Positions 33,548 to 42,163 of a stretch of DNA of 64,000 nt are shown in pieces; the first letter of the stretch is position 1, and every line of letters starts with the position of its first letter. The translations under genes were made by a program, and so were the position numbers. The notes beneath the pieces were generated by a model. It was not told the DNA's origin. It ran no database searches and saw nothing but the letters and a program-made list of their open reading frames with translations. The stretch is from assembly GCF_000745345.1 (NCBI RefSeq), contig NZ_JQNR01000004.1, positions 1,116,001-1,180,000 of the forward strand. Direction: 5' to 3'. This DNA comes from Actinacidiphila yeochonensis CN732 (GTDB taxonomy: Bacteria; Actinomycetota; Actinomycetes; Streptomycetales; Streptomycetaceae).

Positions 33548-33853
33548 TTAGCGCGACGCTCTGGCGGCGACCACCCACGACGCCGCGGCTACGCCGCCCG
33601 CCACGGTGAAGACGGCCGGCCACGCGCCGACCTTCTTGGCCAGCGGGTGGGAGCCCGCGAACGCGGCCACGTACGCGCCGGTGAGCGCGGCGGCCGGCAC
33701 CGGCCCGGCGGCGCGCCGCCACTGGCTGGCCGCGAGCACGCCCGCCGCCGCCAGTGCCGCACCGCCCAGCTCGCGCCGCCCCGTCCAACGGGCCACGGCG
33801 TAGCCGCCGATCAGTCCGCCCGCCGCGGCGGCGGTCGCGATCACCTTTGCCAT
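33548..33853 (-). CDS. small membrane protein
   Basis: A 101-aa hydrophobic protein with three to four predicted helices (AVIATAAAAGGLIGGY-like start, ELGGAALAAAGVLAAS, AAALTGAYVAAFAGSHPLA, AVFTVAGGVAAASWVVAA). ATG 33853 is preceded by GAGGAACGTG. No domain of known function is recognised. A copy of the dispersed repeat begins 2 bases beyond its stop codon. It appears to be monocistronic. Confidence 0.75.
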   Translation of the reverse strand: MAKVIATAAAAGGLIGGYAVARWTGRRELGGAALAAAGVLAASQWRRAAGPVPAAALTGAYVAAFAGSHPLAKKVGAWPAVFTVAGGVAAASWVVAARASR

Positions 33854-34095
33854 CACGTTCCTCCTCGTACTTCCCGGCCTCCGGGCCTGCCCGGATCTCG
33901 ACCTCCTGAGGCTAACCCGTGGCGCGCGACCGGCGTCGAGGCCCCTGTGGACAACGCTCCGGACCCCCGACGGACAGCGGTTTTCGAACCGGTCGCGCGC
34001 CGGTCGGGCACCGTACTCGGGACGTTCCCGGTGCAGGCCCGCCGGGAGCCCGGTGGGAGCCCGGTGGAAACGACCCGAACGGGTACTCGGGCCGC

Positions 34096-34359
34096 ATGAG
34101 CCCAGACGACGGACCGCATCTGACCCCCGACCTTCCGCCGGGCACCGAAGCGCCGCCCCTGCGCGGCGAGGTGCATCCGCACCCCGAGGAGAGCCGCATC
34201 GGTCGCAGCGCGCCGCTCCCCATCCCCTACGGCCGCGACCGCGGCGAAGCGGAACCGGCGCGCGGGAGCGGCCGACCCGGTGCCGCCGGCCGCGCGGCGG
34301 CGGCCCCGGACGCCGGCCCGCGACGCCGCCAGGGGCCCCCGCCACCCGTCCGTTCCTGA
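34096..34359 (+). CDS. small hypothetical protein, Pro/Gly-rich
   Basis: An 87-aa hydrophilic protein beginning MSPDDGPHLTPDLPPGTEAP, with HPHPEESRIGRSAPLPIPYG in the middle and a low-complexity Arg/Pro/Ala end. Coding is supported by a strong hairpin 15 bases after the stop and by the plausible amino-acid mix of the first 55 residues, but there is no good ribosome-binding site. Function is unknown. It could be a chance frame in GC-rich DNA. Confidence 0.42.
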   Translation: MSPDDGPHLTPDLPPGTEAPPLRGEVHPHPEESRIGRSAPLPIPYGRDRGEAEPARGSGRPGAAGRAAAAPDAGPRRRQGPPPPVRS

Positions 34360-34373
34360 GCCGCCGCCGACCG

Positions 34374-34417
34374 CCGACGGGCGCACCGCGAGGCAGACCT
34401 CCCGGTGCGCCCGTCGG
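34374..34417 (+). terminator. hairpin after the small hypothetical gene
   Basis: CCGACGGGCGCACC and GGTGCGCCCGTCGG form a perfect 14-bp stem; the 16-base loop contains a further GAGG/CCTC pairing. It supports transcription of the short gene at 34096-34359. Confidence 0.7.
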
Positions 34418-34578
34418 CTGGCCGGATCCGGTCCGGCAGAAGATCGTCGTCCGCGCTCGGGCAGGGCTGTGGGGGCACCCCCGTGCGCGGCGGAGGGGAG
34501 CGCGAGGCGCCGCCGGCCGTGCGCGACCTGCCAGTCGGGCCGGGGGTGGCCGGGGGCAGGGCTGGGGGAGGCCGGGCG

Positions 34579-35055
34579 TCAGCGGGCCATGAGGGGGCGG
34601 TCGGGGCGGCAGACCGGGCAGGGCGCGGCCGCCGCGTCGCCGAGGGCCTCGCGGGCCTGGTCGGTGGACACCGGCCGGGAGACGTCGCGGACCGCCCGGC
34701 AGTCGCCGCGGTGCACCAGGCGCGACGGGCCGCGCTCCGCCCCGAAGTACACCGGTTCCTCGATCCGCCAGCGCGGCACCACGCCGTGGCGCTCGGTGGG
34801 CACGTCCGCGTAGTCCTGGCCGGGGACCGGCGTGCAGTGCCCGGCGGGTACCCGGAGGTCCACCGAGGAGGGCTGCGCGACCAGCCGCCCGCGCTCCTCG
34901 GCCTGGCTGGCCAGCTGGACCTGGAGGTCGTACCACCAGGAGCCGTCGCGCTCGCGGCGGCGCCGGCGCACCACCGCGTACAGCCGCTGCCCGTCCGGCA
35001 GTGCCAGGCGCACCAGCGGGCCGTCGGCCGCCGGCAGCTCCTCGCTCTCGCTCAT
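34579..35055 (-). CDS. hypothetical protein, DUF6233-like
   Basis: A 158-aa cytoplasmic protein. The N-terminal half (VRLALPDGQRLYAVVRRRRR then SWWYDLQVQLASQ) looks like a small beta domain found in many Streptomyces hypotheticals, and the C-terminal part carries a spaced HRGDC...CPVC arrangement that could bind a metal. ATG 35055 follows a TAGAAT box (35067-35062) by only 6 bases, indicating leaderless transcription. Function is unknown; the family assignment is tentative. Confidence 0.72.
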   Translation of the reverse strand: MSESEELPAADGPLVRLALPDGQRLYAVVRRRRRERDGSWWYDLQVQLASQAEERGRLVAQPSSVDLRVPAGHCTPVPGQDYADVPTERHGVVPRWRIEEPVYFGAERGPSRLVHRGDCRAVRDVSRPVSTDQAREALGDAAAAPCPVCRPDRPLMAR

Positions 35056-35061
35056 TGTTCG

Positions 35062-35067
35062 ATTCTA
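35062..35067 (-). promoter_or_regulatory. -10 box of the DUF6233-like gene
   Basis: TAGAAT on the minus strand, near consensus, 6 bases before the start codon. It is flanked by TTCGAA and TCGAA, which form a short dyad around it. A matching -35 at normal spacing is not evident. Confidence 0.45.
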
Positions 35068-35153
35068 GTTCGAATGTGACGCGACCCGTCCATCGGACAA
35101 CCGCTCCCTGGTGGCGCCCCGGGTGGGTCGGGTGGTGGGTGCATGCACGTGTC

Positions 35154-35183
35154 TTGTCAAAGTCACGTCACCGCTCCTACGGT
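35154..35183 (+). promoter_or_regulatory. candidate promoter of the alpha-galactosidase gene
   Basis: TTGTCA (35154-35159) and TACGGT (35178-35183) with an 18-base spacer, 182 bases upstream of the start. A long leader would follow. Apart from this, the 35056-35365 gap shows only an AT-richer patch near 35195-35235. Confidence 0.45.
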
Positions 35184-35365
35184 GAGGCGTGTTCGGAAAA
35201 TGCTCGACTCTGTTGCATTGCGTTTGATCGGTGTCGCCGAAGGGGTGTACCACCCCGCTGGTCGGCACAATTACCCACGCCCGCGGACAGTTGGACGCCG
35301 TCCCCGGGCGGGCAGCCGCACCACTCGTACTTCCTCCATCACCCGCACGCAGAGGACGACTGCTC

Positions 35366-37396
35366 ATGCCACGATCCGTCCGCAGGCTGCTCGCCTGCGC
35401 GACCGCCGGCCTGCTGTGGACCGGCGCCCTGGGCGCGGTGGCCGTGACGGCGAACGTCGCCGCCACCGCCACCCCCGCCGCGGCCCTCGACAACGGGCTG
35501 GCCCGCACGCCCCCGATGGGCTTCAACGACTGGAACGCCTTCGGCTGCGACGTCAGCGAGCAGCTGATCGAGCAGACCGCCGACTACCTGGTCTCCTCCG
35601 GCCTCAAGAGCGACGGCTACACGTACGTCAACATCGACGACTGCTGGATGACGCACACCCGCGACGCCCAGGGCCGCCTCGTGCCCGACCCCGCGAAGTT
35701 CCCCGACGGCATCAAGGGCACCGCCGACTACGTCCACGCCAAGGGCCTCAAGCTCGGCATCTACGAGGACGCGGGCACCGCCACCTGCGCGGGCTACCCC
35801 GGCAGCCTCGGCCATGAGACCACCGACGCGCAGAGCTTCGCCGACTGGGGCGTCGACTACCTCAAGTACGACAACTGCAACAACCAGAGCGACGGCACCC
35901 GCGCCGACTACCTCAAGCGGTACACCGCCATGCGCGACGCGCTCGCCGCCACCGGCCGCCCCATCGTCTACTCGCTGTGCGAGTGGGGCGACCAGGACCC
36001 CGCGGAGTGGGCCGGCGACATCGGCAACTCCTGGCGCACCACCGGCGACATCAGCGACAACTGGTCGAGCATGCTCTCCATCACCCAGGCCAACCTGCCG
36101 CTGGCCGGCGCCGCGGGCCCGGGCCACTGGAACGACCCGGACATGCTGGAGGTCGGCAACGGCGGCATGACCGACACCGAGTACCGCAGCCACTTCTCGC
36201 TGTGGTCGATGATGGACTCGCCGCTGCTCATCGGCACCGACCTGCGCAAGGCCACCCCGGCCACCCTGGCCATCCTCGGCAACAAGGACGTCATCGCGCT
36301 CGACCAGGACCCGCTGGGCGCGCAGGCCACCGTGGCCTCCTCCGACGGCGGCACGTACGTGATCACCAAGCAGCTCGCCGGCGGTGACCGGGCCGTCGCC
36401 CTGTTCAACTCCACCGACCAGCCGCAGCACATCTCCACCACGGCCACCGCCGCCGGCCTGCCGAAGCGCGCCGCCTACGCCGTGCGCGACCTGTGGGCCC
36501 ACAAGGACTACAACTCGGCCGGCACCCTCTCGGCCACCGTGCCCGCGCACGGCACCGTGCTGCTGCGGGTCGACGCGAGCGTGCTGGCGGGCGTCGGCTC
36601 GCTGCTCGACCCGGTGCTGGCCGACACCGGCACCACCGGCGGTCCCGACCACGTCGAGCCCGGCCAGAGCGCCACGCTGGACACCTACGCGACCAACCTG
36701 GGCGCCCTGCCCGCCGCTCAGGTCACGGTGCGGCTCACCGCCCCCGACGGCTGGACCGCCAAGGCCGCCGGCAGCACCCGCGCCGCGCTGCTCGCCCCGG
36801 GCCGCAGGCTGACCACCCCGTGGAAGGTCACCGTCCCGGACGGCACCGCCCCCGGCACGTACCCCCTCACCGGCACCGTCAGTTACGACAAGCCCGGCGG
36901 CGGCACCGCGACGGTCCCGCTCACCGGCGGCCTGACCGTCAAGGTCCCGCCGCCCGCCGGCACCAGCTACCTGAGCGACCTCGCCTGGACCTCCTCCAGC
37001 AACGGCTGGGGCCCGGTCGAGAAGGACACCAGCAACGGTGAGACCGCGGCCGGCGACGGCAACCCGATCACCATCGGCGGCACCGTCTACGCCAAGGGGC
37101 TGGGTGTGAACGCGCCGGCCACCATCACCTACTACCTCGGCGGGTCCTGCTCCCAGCTCACGGCCACCGTCGGGGTGGACGACGAGAAGAACGGCAAGGG
37201 CACCGTCGAGTTCGAGGTCGACGCCGACGGCAAGCAGGTCGCCGACAGCGGGGTGCTGAAGAACTCCGACGGCCCCAAGCCGCTGGCCGCCGACGTCACC
37301 GGCGCCCAGGACGTCCAGCTGGTGGTGACCGACGGCGGCGACGGCAACGACAGCGACCACGCCGACTGGGCGAACGCCCAGGTCACCTGCTCCTGA
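35366..37396 (+). CDS. secreted GH27 alpha-galactosidase with NEW3 and NPCBM domains
   Basis: A 676-aa exo-enzyme releasing terminal alpha-galactose. A signal peptide covers residues 1-40 (RRLLACATAGLLWTG core, ending near TPAAA). The GH27 barrel begins LARTPPMGFNDWNAFGC; the nucleophile is Asp169 in DYLKYDNCNN and the acid/base is Asp228 in WRTTGDISDNW. A beta-sandwich follows, then a NEW3-like domain (about 455-535) and a C-terminal NPCBM carbohydrate-binding module (about 545-676, with YLSDLAWTSSSNGWGPVEKD and VYAKGLGVNAP). ATG 35366 is the only start giving a normal signal peptide. It is monocistronic with a strong terminator downstream. Activity on alpha-N-acetylgalactosamine or beta-arabinopyranose is a family alternative. 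Confidence 0.93.
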   Translation: MPRSVRRLLACATAGLLWTGALGAVAVTANVAATATPAAALDNGLARTPPMGFNDWNAFGCDVSEQLIEQTADYLVSSGLKSDGYTYVNIDDCWMTHTRDAQGRLVPDPAKFPDGIKGTADYVHAKGLKLGIYEDAGTATCAGYPGSLGHETTDAQSFADWGVDYLKYDNCNNQSDGTRADYLKRYTAMRDALAATGRPIVYSLCEWGDQDPAEWAGDIGNSWRTTGDISDNWSSMLSITQANLPLAGAAGPGHWNDPDMLEVGNGGMTDTEYRSHFSLWSMMDSPLLIGTDLRKATPATLAILGNKDVIALDQDPLGAQATVASSDGGTYVITKQLAGGDRAVALFNSTDQPQHISTTATAAGLPKRAAYAVRDLWAHKDYNSAGTLSATVPAHGTVLLRVDASVLAGVGSLLDPVLADTGTTGGPDHVEPGQSATLDTYATNLGALPAAQVTVRLTAPDGWTAKAAGSTRAALLAPGRRLTTPWKVTVPDGTAPGTYPLTGTVSYDKPGGGTATVPLTGGLTVKVPPPAGTSYLSDLAWTSSSNGWGPVEKDTSNGETAAGDGNPITIGGTVYAKGLGVNAPATITYYLGGSCSQLTATVGVDDEKNGKGTVEFEVDADGKQVADSGVLKNSDGPKPLAADVTGAQDVQLVVTDGGDGNDSDHADWANAQVTCS

Positions 37397-37440
37397 CCGG
37401 CGGCAGCCCGGGTAGCCGCGGCTCCGCGGTCTGACCCCCG

Positions 37441-37485
37441 GCGGCCGGCCGGGAGCGCGGCACCCGCCCGCTCCCGGCCGGCCGC
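37441..37485. terminator. bidirectional terminator
   Basis: GCGGCCGGCCGGGAGCG and its perfect complement form a 17-bp stem with an 11-base loop, between the convergent alpha-galactosidase and SpoIIE-type genes. Confidence 0.85.
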
Positions 37486-37546
37486 CGCACGCCGTACCGG
37501 GCCGACCCTTGCCGCGGGTCGGCACGCGGAGGTCGTACCACGCGCC

Positions 37547-39595
37547 TCACGCGGGCGTCTGGTCCTCGTGGAGCGCGTACCAGACCGTCTTGCCCTCGGC
37601 CTCGGGACGCACCCCCCACTGGTCGGAGAGCAGGTCGAGCAGGACGAGGCCGCGGCCCGAGGAGGCCATCTCGCCCGGCGCCCGCTGGTGCGGCAGCTCG
37701 TCACCCCGGTCGGTGACCTCCACCCGCAGCGTGCGGCGGCCCGCGTCGCCGCTGACCAGGGCGTTGAACGTGGCGGTCTGGTCGGTGTGCACCAGCACGT
37801 TGCCCAGCAGCTCGGAGGCGAGCAGCACCGCGGTGTCGACCTGGTCGGGGCGCGCCCAGTCGTGCAGCAGCGCCCGCAGCTCGGTGCGGGCCCCGGACAG
37901 CGCCTCCGCCCGGTCCTGCGCGATGGTGAGCACCAGCCGCCGCTCCCGCCGGTTCGCCCGGCCGGCGCCGCCGTCCCGCCGCACCAGCAGCAGCGCGATG
38001 TCGTCCTCGTTGCGCGGCCGGTAGTCGCGCCGCAGATCAGGCTCCGGGCCGCGCTCCGCCTCATCGGGCGACGGTCCGGTGACAGCCCGCACCAGCCGGT
38101 CCGCCATGCCCTCCAGCTCCCGCGCCGGGGCCGGCGACATCGCGTCGCGCACCCGCACCCACCCGCTGTACATGTCATGGCCACCGGTCTCGATCAGGCC
38201 GTCGGTGCACAGCATCAGCACCTCGCCGTCCCGCAGCTCGACCACGCTCACCGGGTAGTCCTCGTACGCGCCCGCCCCCGGGATCAGGCCCAACGGCAGG
38301 CCGCCGCGCACGTGCTTGATCATGCAGGTGCCGTCGGGCAGCCGCAGCACGGGGTGCGGGTGGCCGGCCCGGGCCACCTGGAGCATCCCCGTCGCCGGAT
38401 CGGCCTCCATGTAGATGCAGGTGGCGAAGCGCTCCTCGTCGAGGGCGGCCAGGAACCGGGACGCGCGCGCCAGCACCGCGTCCGGTCCGTGCCCCTCGGC
38501 CGCGTAGGCGTGCACCGCCGTGCGCAGCTGCGTCATGATGCCGGCCGCGTGCACGTCATGGCCCTGGACGTCGCCGATGACCAGGGCCAGCCGGCCGTTG
38601 GGCAGCGCGATGCTGTCCACCCAGTCCCCGCCGACCACCAGCCCGCCGCCGGTCGGCACGTACCGGGTGGCCACGCTCAGCCCGGTCACCGACGGGCCGG
38701 CCACCGACGTCCCGGCCCGGCCCATGCTGCCGCGCAGCCCACGGGACAGGGCCAGCTCCGCCTCGCCGGTACGGGTGCGCTCCAGCGCCCGGGCCACCAG
38801 CCGGGACGCCACCGTGAGCAGCGCCCGCTCCTCGGCGGTGAAGGCCACCGGCTCGCGGAACGCCGCCAGCCAGACCCCGCTCAGCCGGCCCCCGCTCACC
38901 AGCGGGACGTACGCCCACGACCGGCGGCCCTTGCGAGCCGTCAGCGGGTACGTGCCGGGGAAGCGGCTGCGGTACTCCTCGGCCGTGGCGAGGAACACCG
39001 GGCGGCCGGTGCGCACCACCTCCACCGCCGGGTAGTTCGTCGACAGCGGCATCCGGAAGCTGCGGTCGGTGCCGCCGGGACGGAACCCCTCGATCGCCTC
39101 CGAGGTCAGGAAGTGGCCCTGGACGCCGAAGACCGCCTGTCCGTCCAGGCGGAAATCCGGCGCCGCGAGGGCGCTGAGCGCCTTGAGGGCCTCCTCCATG
39201 GAACCGGCGTCCGCCACGGTGTGGCCGGTGTCCAGCAGCGCCGCGTCGCGAGCGCGGTCCCCGCCGCCCCGCGCGGAGGCCCGTCCGCCGGCCGGCGCCG
39301 GGGAGCCCTCCGGACCGCCGCCTCCGGGACCGGCCGGCTCGGCCTCTGGCACGGCCCTGTCGCCGCGGGTCGGCACGGACCTGCCGGCTTCGGGGGGCAG
39401 CGGACCCTCCAGCCGGTTCAGGGCGTCGATCTGGCGGAGCTCGGCCTCGTCCGCCTCCGGCCCCTGCTGCCCCTGCCGCCGTTCCTGCCGCTGCTCCGGC
39501 TCGCGCCGCTCCCCGTGCTCGGCCTCGGCCGGGTGGCCGCGCTGCTCCCCGCCGGGCGATCGCGCCGTGCGCCGCGCCTGCTGTCCACCACCCAT
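37547..39595 (-). CDS. SpoIIE-type PP2C phosphatase with GAF and HATPase domains
   Basis: A 682-aa regulatory protein. Residues 1-115 are a charged, probably disordered lead; a GAF domain follows (about 125-270, MPLSTNYPAVEVVRTGRPVF); the PP2C/SpoIIE phosphatase spans about 300-510 with GGDWVDSIALPNGRLALVIG and DVQGHDVHAAGIM carrying metal-binding Asp residues and GEVLMLCTDGLIE; the last 150 residues are an RsbW/SpoIIAB-like ATPase with ELLGNVLVHTDQTA as the N box and SSGRGLVLLDLLSDQWGV as the G box. It can therefore both dephosphorylate an anti-anti-sigma factor and phosphorylate or bind partners. ATG 39595 follows GAGAGG; an ATG at 39721 would add 42 doubtful residues. The upstream region holds an ATATCA-rich stretch that may be the promoter. 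Confidence 0.9.
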   Translation of the reverse strand: MGGGQQARRTARSPGGEQRGHPAEAEHGERREPEQRQERRQGQQGPEADEAELRQIDALNRLEGPLPPEAGRSVPTRGDRAVPEAEPAGPGGGGPEGSPAPAGGRASARGGGDRARDAALLDTGHTVADAGSMEEALKALSALAAPDFRLDGQAVFGVQGHFLTSEAIEGFRPGGTDRSFRMPLSTNYPAVEVVRTGRPVFLATAEEYRSRFPGTYPLTARKGRRSWAYVPLVSGGRLSGVWLAAFREPVAFTAEERALLTVASRLVARALERTRTGEAELALSRGLRGSMGRAGTSVAGPSVTGLSVATRYVPTGGGLVVGGDWVDSIALPNGRLALVIGDVQGHDVHAAGIMTQLRTAVHAYAAEGHGPDAVLARASRFLAALDEERFATCIYMEADPATGMLQVARAGHPHPVLRLPDGTCMIKHVRGGLPLGLIPGAGAYEDYPVSVVELRDGEVLMLCTDGLIETGGHDMYSGWVRVRDAMSPAPARELEGMADRLVRAVTGPSPDEAERGPEPDLRRDYRPRNEDDIALLLVRRDGGAGRANRRERRLVLTIAQDRAEALSGARTELRALLHDWARPDQVDTAVLLASELLGNVLVHTDQTATFNALVSGDAGRRTLRVEVTDRGDELPHQRAPGEMASSGRGLVLLDLLSDQWGVRPEAEGKTVWYALHEDQTPA

Positions 39596-39900
39596 CCGTG
39601 CCCTCTCGTCCGCGTCCGTGCCGCCTCGCGGCGGCCACGTGCCGTATTCGGGTGATATGTCGCTGTTCTCCACGATGGCACACTTGCGTCCGATGATCCG
39701 CCGCATCCGTGCCTTCCGCACTCCCCGGCGGCCTGCCGCAGGCCCCCGGGTCCCTCTCGGCGGCGGCGCACCCGCCCCGACCCGGCGTGCGGCCAGGTCC
39801 GCGCGCTGGGGTCGTGCCTCCGCACGCTCCTTCCCCAGGGCCGCGGGGGCGTCCTTGACTGAGGGGACACAGAGGCCGGCTCACCCCACAGGAGCACGCC

Positions 39901-40635
39901 ATGACCGCACGGCCCGCCGACCCGCCCGTGGCCCCCGTCGTCTTCGACGCCCCCTTCTCCGACCGGAACGCCTGGGCGGTGGGCCGGACCTCCGCCTACC
40001 CGCCCGGCGGGCGCAACCCCGGCGACAACAAGCTCGACTGGATCGGCCCGCTCTACGGTCCCACCGACGACGGCGTCTTCCGGGCCCGCCGGGCCACGGG
40101 CGGCCTGTGGCACACCGACCTCGTCTCCACCGAGTACGCCCCCGGCGGCTTCGAGCTGCTGCCCGGCGACGAACTGTCGGCGACCTGCACGGTCGAGGCC
40201 GTACGCGGCATCTGGCCCGCCCTGTGGACCTGGGGCCGCGACACGCCGGGCGGCCGGCCGCAGCCCGGCCACGGAGAGGTGGACGCCTTCGAGTACCACG
40301 ACAGCAACCCGACGTTGCTGGAGCTGTCCAACCACGTCGGCGGGGCCGGGCGCGACGTCGACGGCTTGGTGGAGCCCGGCCGGCCGTTCCAGCTGCGGGT
40401 GGTGCTGGGCGCGGACTCCGTGCTGTGGCAGGTCGACGGCACGACCGTCTTCGACGACCAGCGCGGGGTCGGCGCCGGCTGGCGCGCGTGGCTGGTGGTC
40501 AACATCAGCGTGGCGGCCGGCGCCTACGGCCACCTCCCGCCGCTGCCCGGGACCCGCGAACTCAGCTGGCGCTGCACCGGACTGGAGGTCCGCAGGCCCG
40601 CCGGAACTCCTTCGCACACCCCCGGCCGCGGCTGA
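39901..40635 (+). CDS. GH16-like concanavalin-fold protein, cytoplasmic
   Basis: A 244-aa jelly-roll protein with the GH16 catalytic signature ExDxxE visible as GHGEVDAFEYH near residue 125, preceded by GIWPALWTWGRDTPGGRP as in laminarinases and agarases. GH16 enzymes cut beta-1,3 or beta-1,4 glucans and galactans by retaining hydrolysis. Unlike typical members it has no signal peptide: the ATG at 39901, with CAGGAG upstream, opens directly into the domain. That suggests an intracellular role, non-classical export or loss of the leader. The 305-base gap between its start and that of the divergent phosphatase contains TTGACT at 39855 but no convincing -10. Confidence 0.78.
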   Translation: MTARPADPPVAPVVFDAPFSDRNAWAVGRTSAYPPGGRNPGDNKLDWIGPLYGPTDDGVFRARRATGGLWHTDLVSTEYAPGGFELLPGDELSATCTVEAVRGIWPALWTWGRDTPGGRPQPGHGEVDAFEYHDSNPTLLELSNHVGGAGRDVDGLVEPGRPFQLRVVLGADSVLWQVDGTTVFDDQRGVGAGWRAWLVVNISVAAGAYGHLPPLPGTRELSWRCTGLEVRRPAGTPSHTPGRG

Positions 40636-40682
40636 ACGACGGGTCGACTGGCCGGATTTGACGGGGCGGCGCGGCGAAACCG

Positions 40683-40698
40683 GTGGCCATGTGGCCAC
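40683..40698. promoter_or_regulatory. short perfect dyad upstream of the DUF397 gene
   Basis: GTGGCCA-TG-TGGCCAC is a perfect 7-2-7 palindrome, 120 bases before the DUF397 start and 50 bases upstream of the larger dyad. Confidence 0.4.
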
Positions 40699-40749
40699 TC
40701 TGGCCGCCGGGGCGCATGGAACGGGTGCGGTGCGGCCATGATTACTGGT

Positions 40750-40779
40750 GGCCGCGATATGCAATTGCACATCACGGCC
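40750..40779. promoter_or_regulatory. 30-bp dyad, probable operator of the DUF397-XRE pair
   Basis: Thirty bases are symmetrical around 40764/40765 with only two mismatched pairs of fifteen. The centre is the perfect palindrome TGCAATTGCA, framed by GAT/ATC and then GGCCGC/ACGGCC arms. It ends 37 bases before the DUF397 start. The size and symmetry suggest a dimer or tetramer site for the XRE regulator encoded next door. Confidence 0.6.
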
Positions 40780-40816
40780 GCACCGTCTGCTGTCGACGTC
40801 CGAGGAGGATCAGCGC

Positions 40817-41071
40817 ATGACCAGTCCGGAGCACGGCCTTCGGCGCCGCGAACCGCCGTACGGAGCCGGGATGGCCGGATTCCGCGCCTGCTGGCGGAAG
40901 AGCTCTCACAGCAACCACCAGAGCAACTGTGTGGAAATCGCCGAACTCGGCCCGGAAACGGTGGGTTTCCGGGACTCGAAAGATCCGCTGGGCCCGGTCC
41001 TCGCCTTCCCGTCCGCCGCGGTACGCGCCTTCGTGGGCGCGGCCGCGCGGGGCGAGTTCCCCTGCCTGTGA
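40817..41071 (+). CDS. DUF397 domain protein
   Basis: An 84-aa protein with the family signature FRACWRKSSHSNHQSNCVEIAE (residues 22 onward; split here at CVEIAELGPETVGFRDSKDP) and the ending FPSAAVRAFVGAAARGEF. DUF397 proteins are partners of XRE/DUF5753 regulators in Streptomyces developmental loci such as whiJ. ATG 40817 is preceded by GAGGAGGA. The XRE gene follows 104 bases downstream on the same strand, so they probably act as a pair. Confidence 0.9.
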   Translation: MTSPEHGLRRREPPYGAGMAGFRACWRKSSHSNHQSNCVEIAELGPETVGFRDSKDPLGPVLAFPSAAVRAFVGAAARGEFPCL

Positions 41072-41175
41072 CGAGATCCGGCCAGATACGGCGGAGAGTG
41101 GGCCTGGATGTGGCACCTGCGGCACGATAGACGGGCCGCGCAAGAGGGGCTGTGGCCCCGCGAAGGAGTCCGTCC

Positions 41176-42084
41176 GTGCCAGCTCAGCCGTCGCGAGCCC
41201 CGCGAGGAGCCCGTAATGTACACGACCTCTCGGGTCGGCCGCCCACGGCGCAGCGCATGATTTTCGGCGCCACCCTGCGGCAGCGCAGGGAGGCGCGAGG
41301 TCTGACCACCGAGGACGTCGGCCGCCACATCGGGCAGTCGGCGTCCAAGGTCAGCCGTATGGAGAACGGCCGCCACGACTTCAAGGAGGAGGACCTCCAC
41401 CGGCTGTTCGGCATCTACGGCATCACCGAGCAGGCCGAGCGGGAGCGCCTCCTCCATCTGGCCCGCAAGGCCAACGAGCGCGGCTGGTGGGACGCGTGGA
41501 GCGACGTGTCCACCAAGACCCTCCAGACGCTGGTCAGTCTGGAGGACATGGCGCAGCGCATCCGCTGCTACGAGATAGGGCAGCTGCCGGGCCTGGTGCA
41601 GACCACCGACTACACCCGGGAGCTGATCCGCGCCAACTCGCCCGCCAGGGAGGCCCAGGAGGCGGAGCGGGCCGTGGAGCTGCGGGCCATGCGGCAGTTG
41701 AGGTTCGCGGAGGCGGGCGACAGGAAGCTGCTGTGCGTCCTGGACGAGGTGACGCTGGTGCGCGGCTACGGCACCCGGCAGGTGATGCGCCGTCAACTCG
41801 AACACCTCGTGGCGCTGTCCGAGCGCCCCGACATCAGCCTGCGGCTCGTCGAGCTGACCCGGCTCAACCTGCCGGTCCAGATCGGCACCACCACCATCTT
41901 CGACTTCGCGGACGGCAGACTGCCCGACATCGTGTACATCGAGCGGCCCAACGGGGGCCTGTACCTGCACGACGAGAGCGAGGTCGACGAGCACGTCAAG
42001 GGCTTCGACCGGCTGCTGTACGCCTCTCTCGGGCACCACGCGACGGTGCGCCGCATCCAGGACCACCTCAAGAAACTGCGCTGA
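41176..42084 (+). CDS. XRE-family regulator with DUF5753 domain
   Basis: A 302-aa protein. The N-terminal HTH spans residues 28-85 (LRQRREARGLTTEDVGRHIG then QSASKVSRMENGRHDFKEED), and the DUF5753 effector domain fills the rest (RIRCYEIGQLPGLVQTTDYT, LVRGYGTRQVMRRQLEHLV, IVYIERPNGGLYLHDESEVD). This is the WhiJ/BldB-associated type, thought to bind an operator and be relieved by its small DUF397 partner. GTG 41176 follows GAAGGAG. A hairpin at 42102-42131 terminates it against the convergent methyltransferase gene. Confidence 0.92.
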   Translation: MPAQPSRAPRGARNVHDLSGRPPTAQRMIFGATLRQRREARGLTTEDVGRHIGQSASKVSRMENGRHDFKEEDLHRLFGIYGITEQAERERLLHLARKANERGWWDAWSDVSTKTLQTLVSLEDMAQRIRCYEIGQLPGLVQTTDYTRELIRANSPAREAQEAERAVELRAMRQLRFAEAGDRKLLCVLDEVTLVRGYGTRQVMRRQLEHLVALSERPDISLRLVELTRLNLPVQIGTTTIFDFADGRLPDIVYIERPNGGLYLHDESEVDEHVKGFDRLLYASLGHHATVRRIQDHLKKLR

Positions 42085-42101
42085 CGGGGCGTTGACCGGG
42101 C

Positions 42102-42131
42102 GCGTACCGGGCGCCGGCCGGCCCGGTACGC
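42102..42131. terminator. bidirectional hairpin
   Basis: GCGTACCGGGC and GCCCGGTACGC form a perfect 11-bp stem with an 8-base loop, between convergent genes. Confidence 0.7.
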
Positions 42132-42163
42132 CGTCGGCCCCGGCCGGGGCCGGGGCCCCGCGG

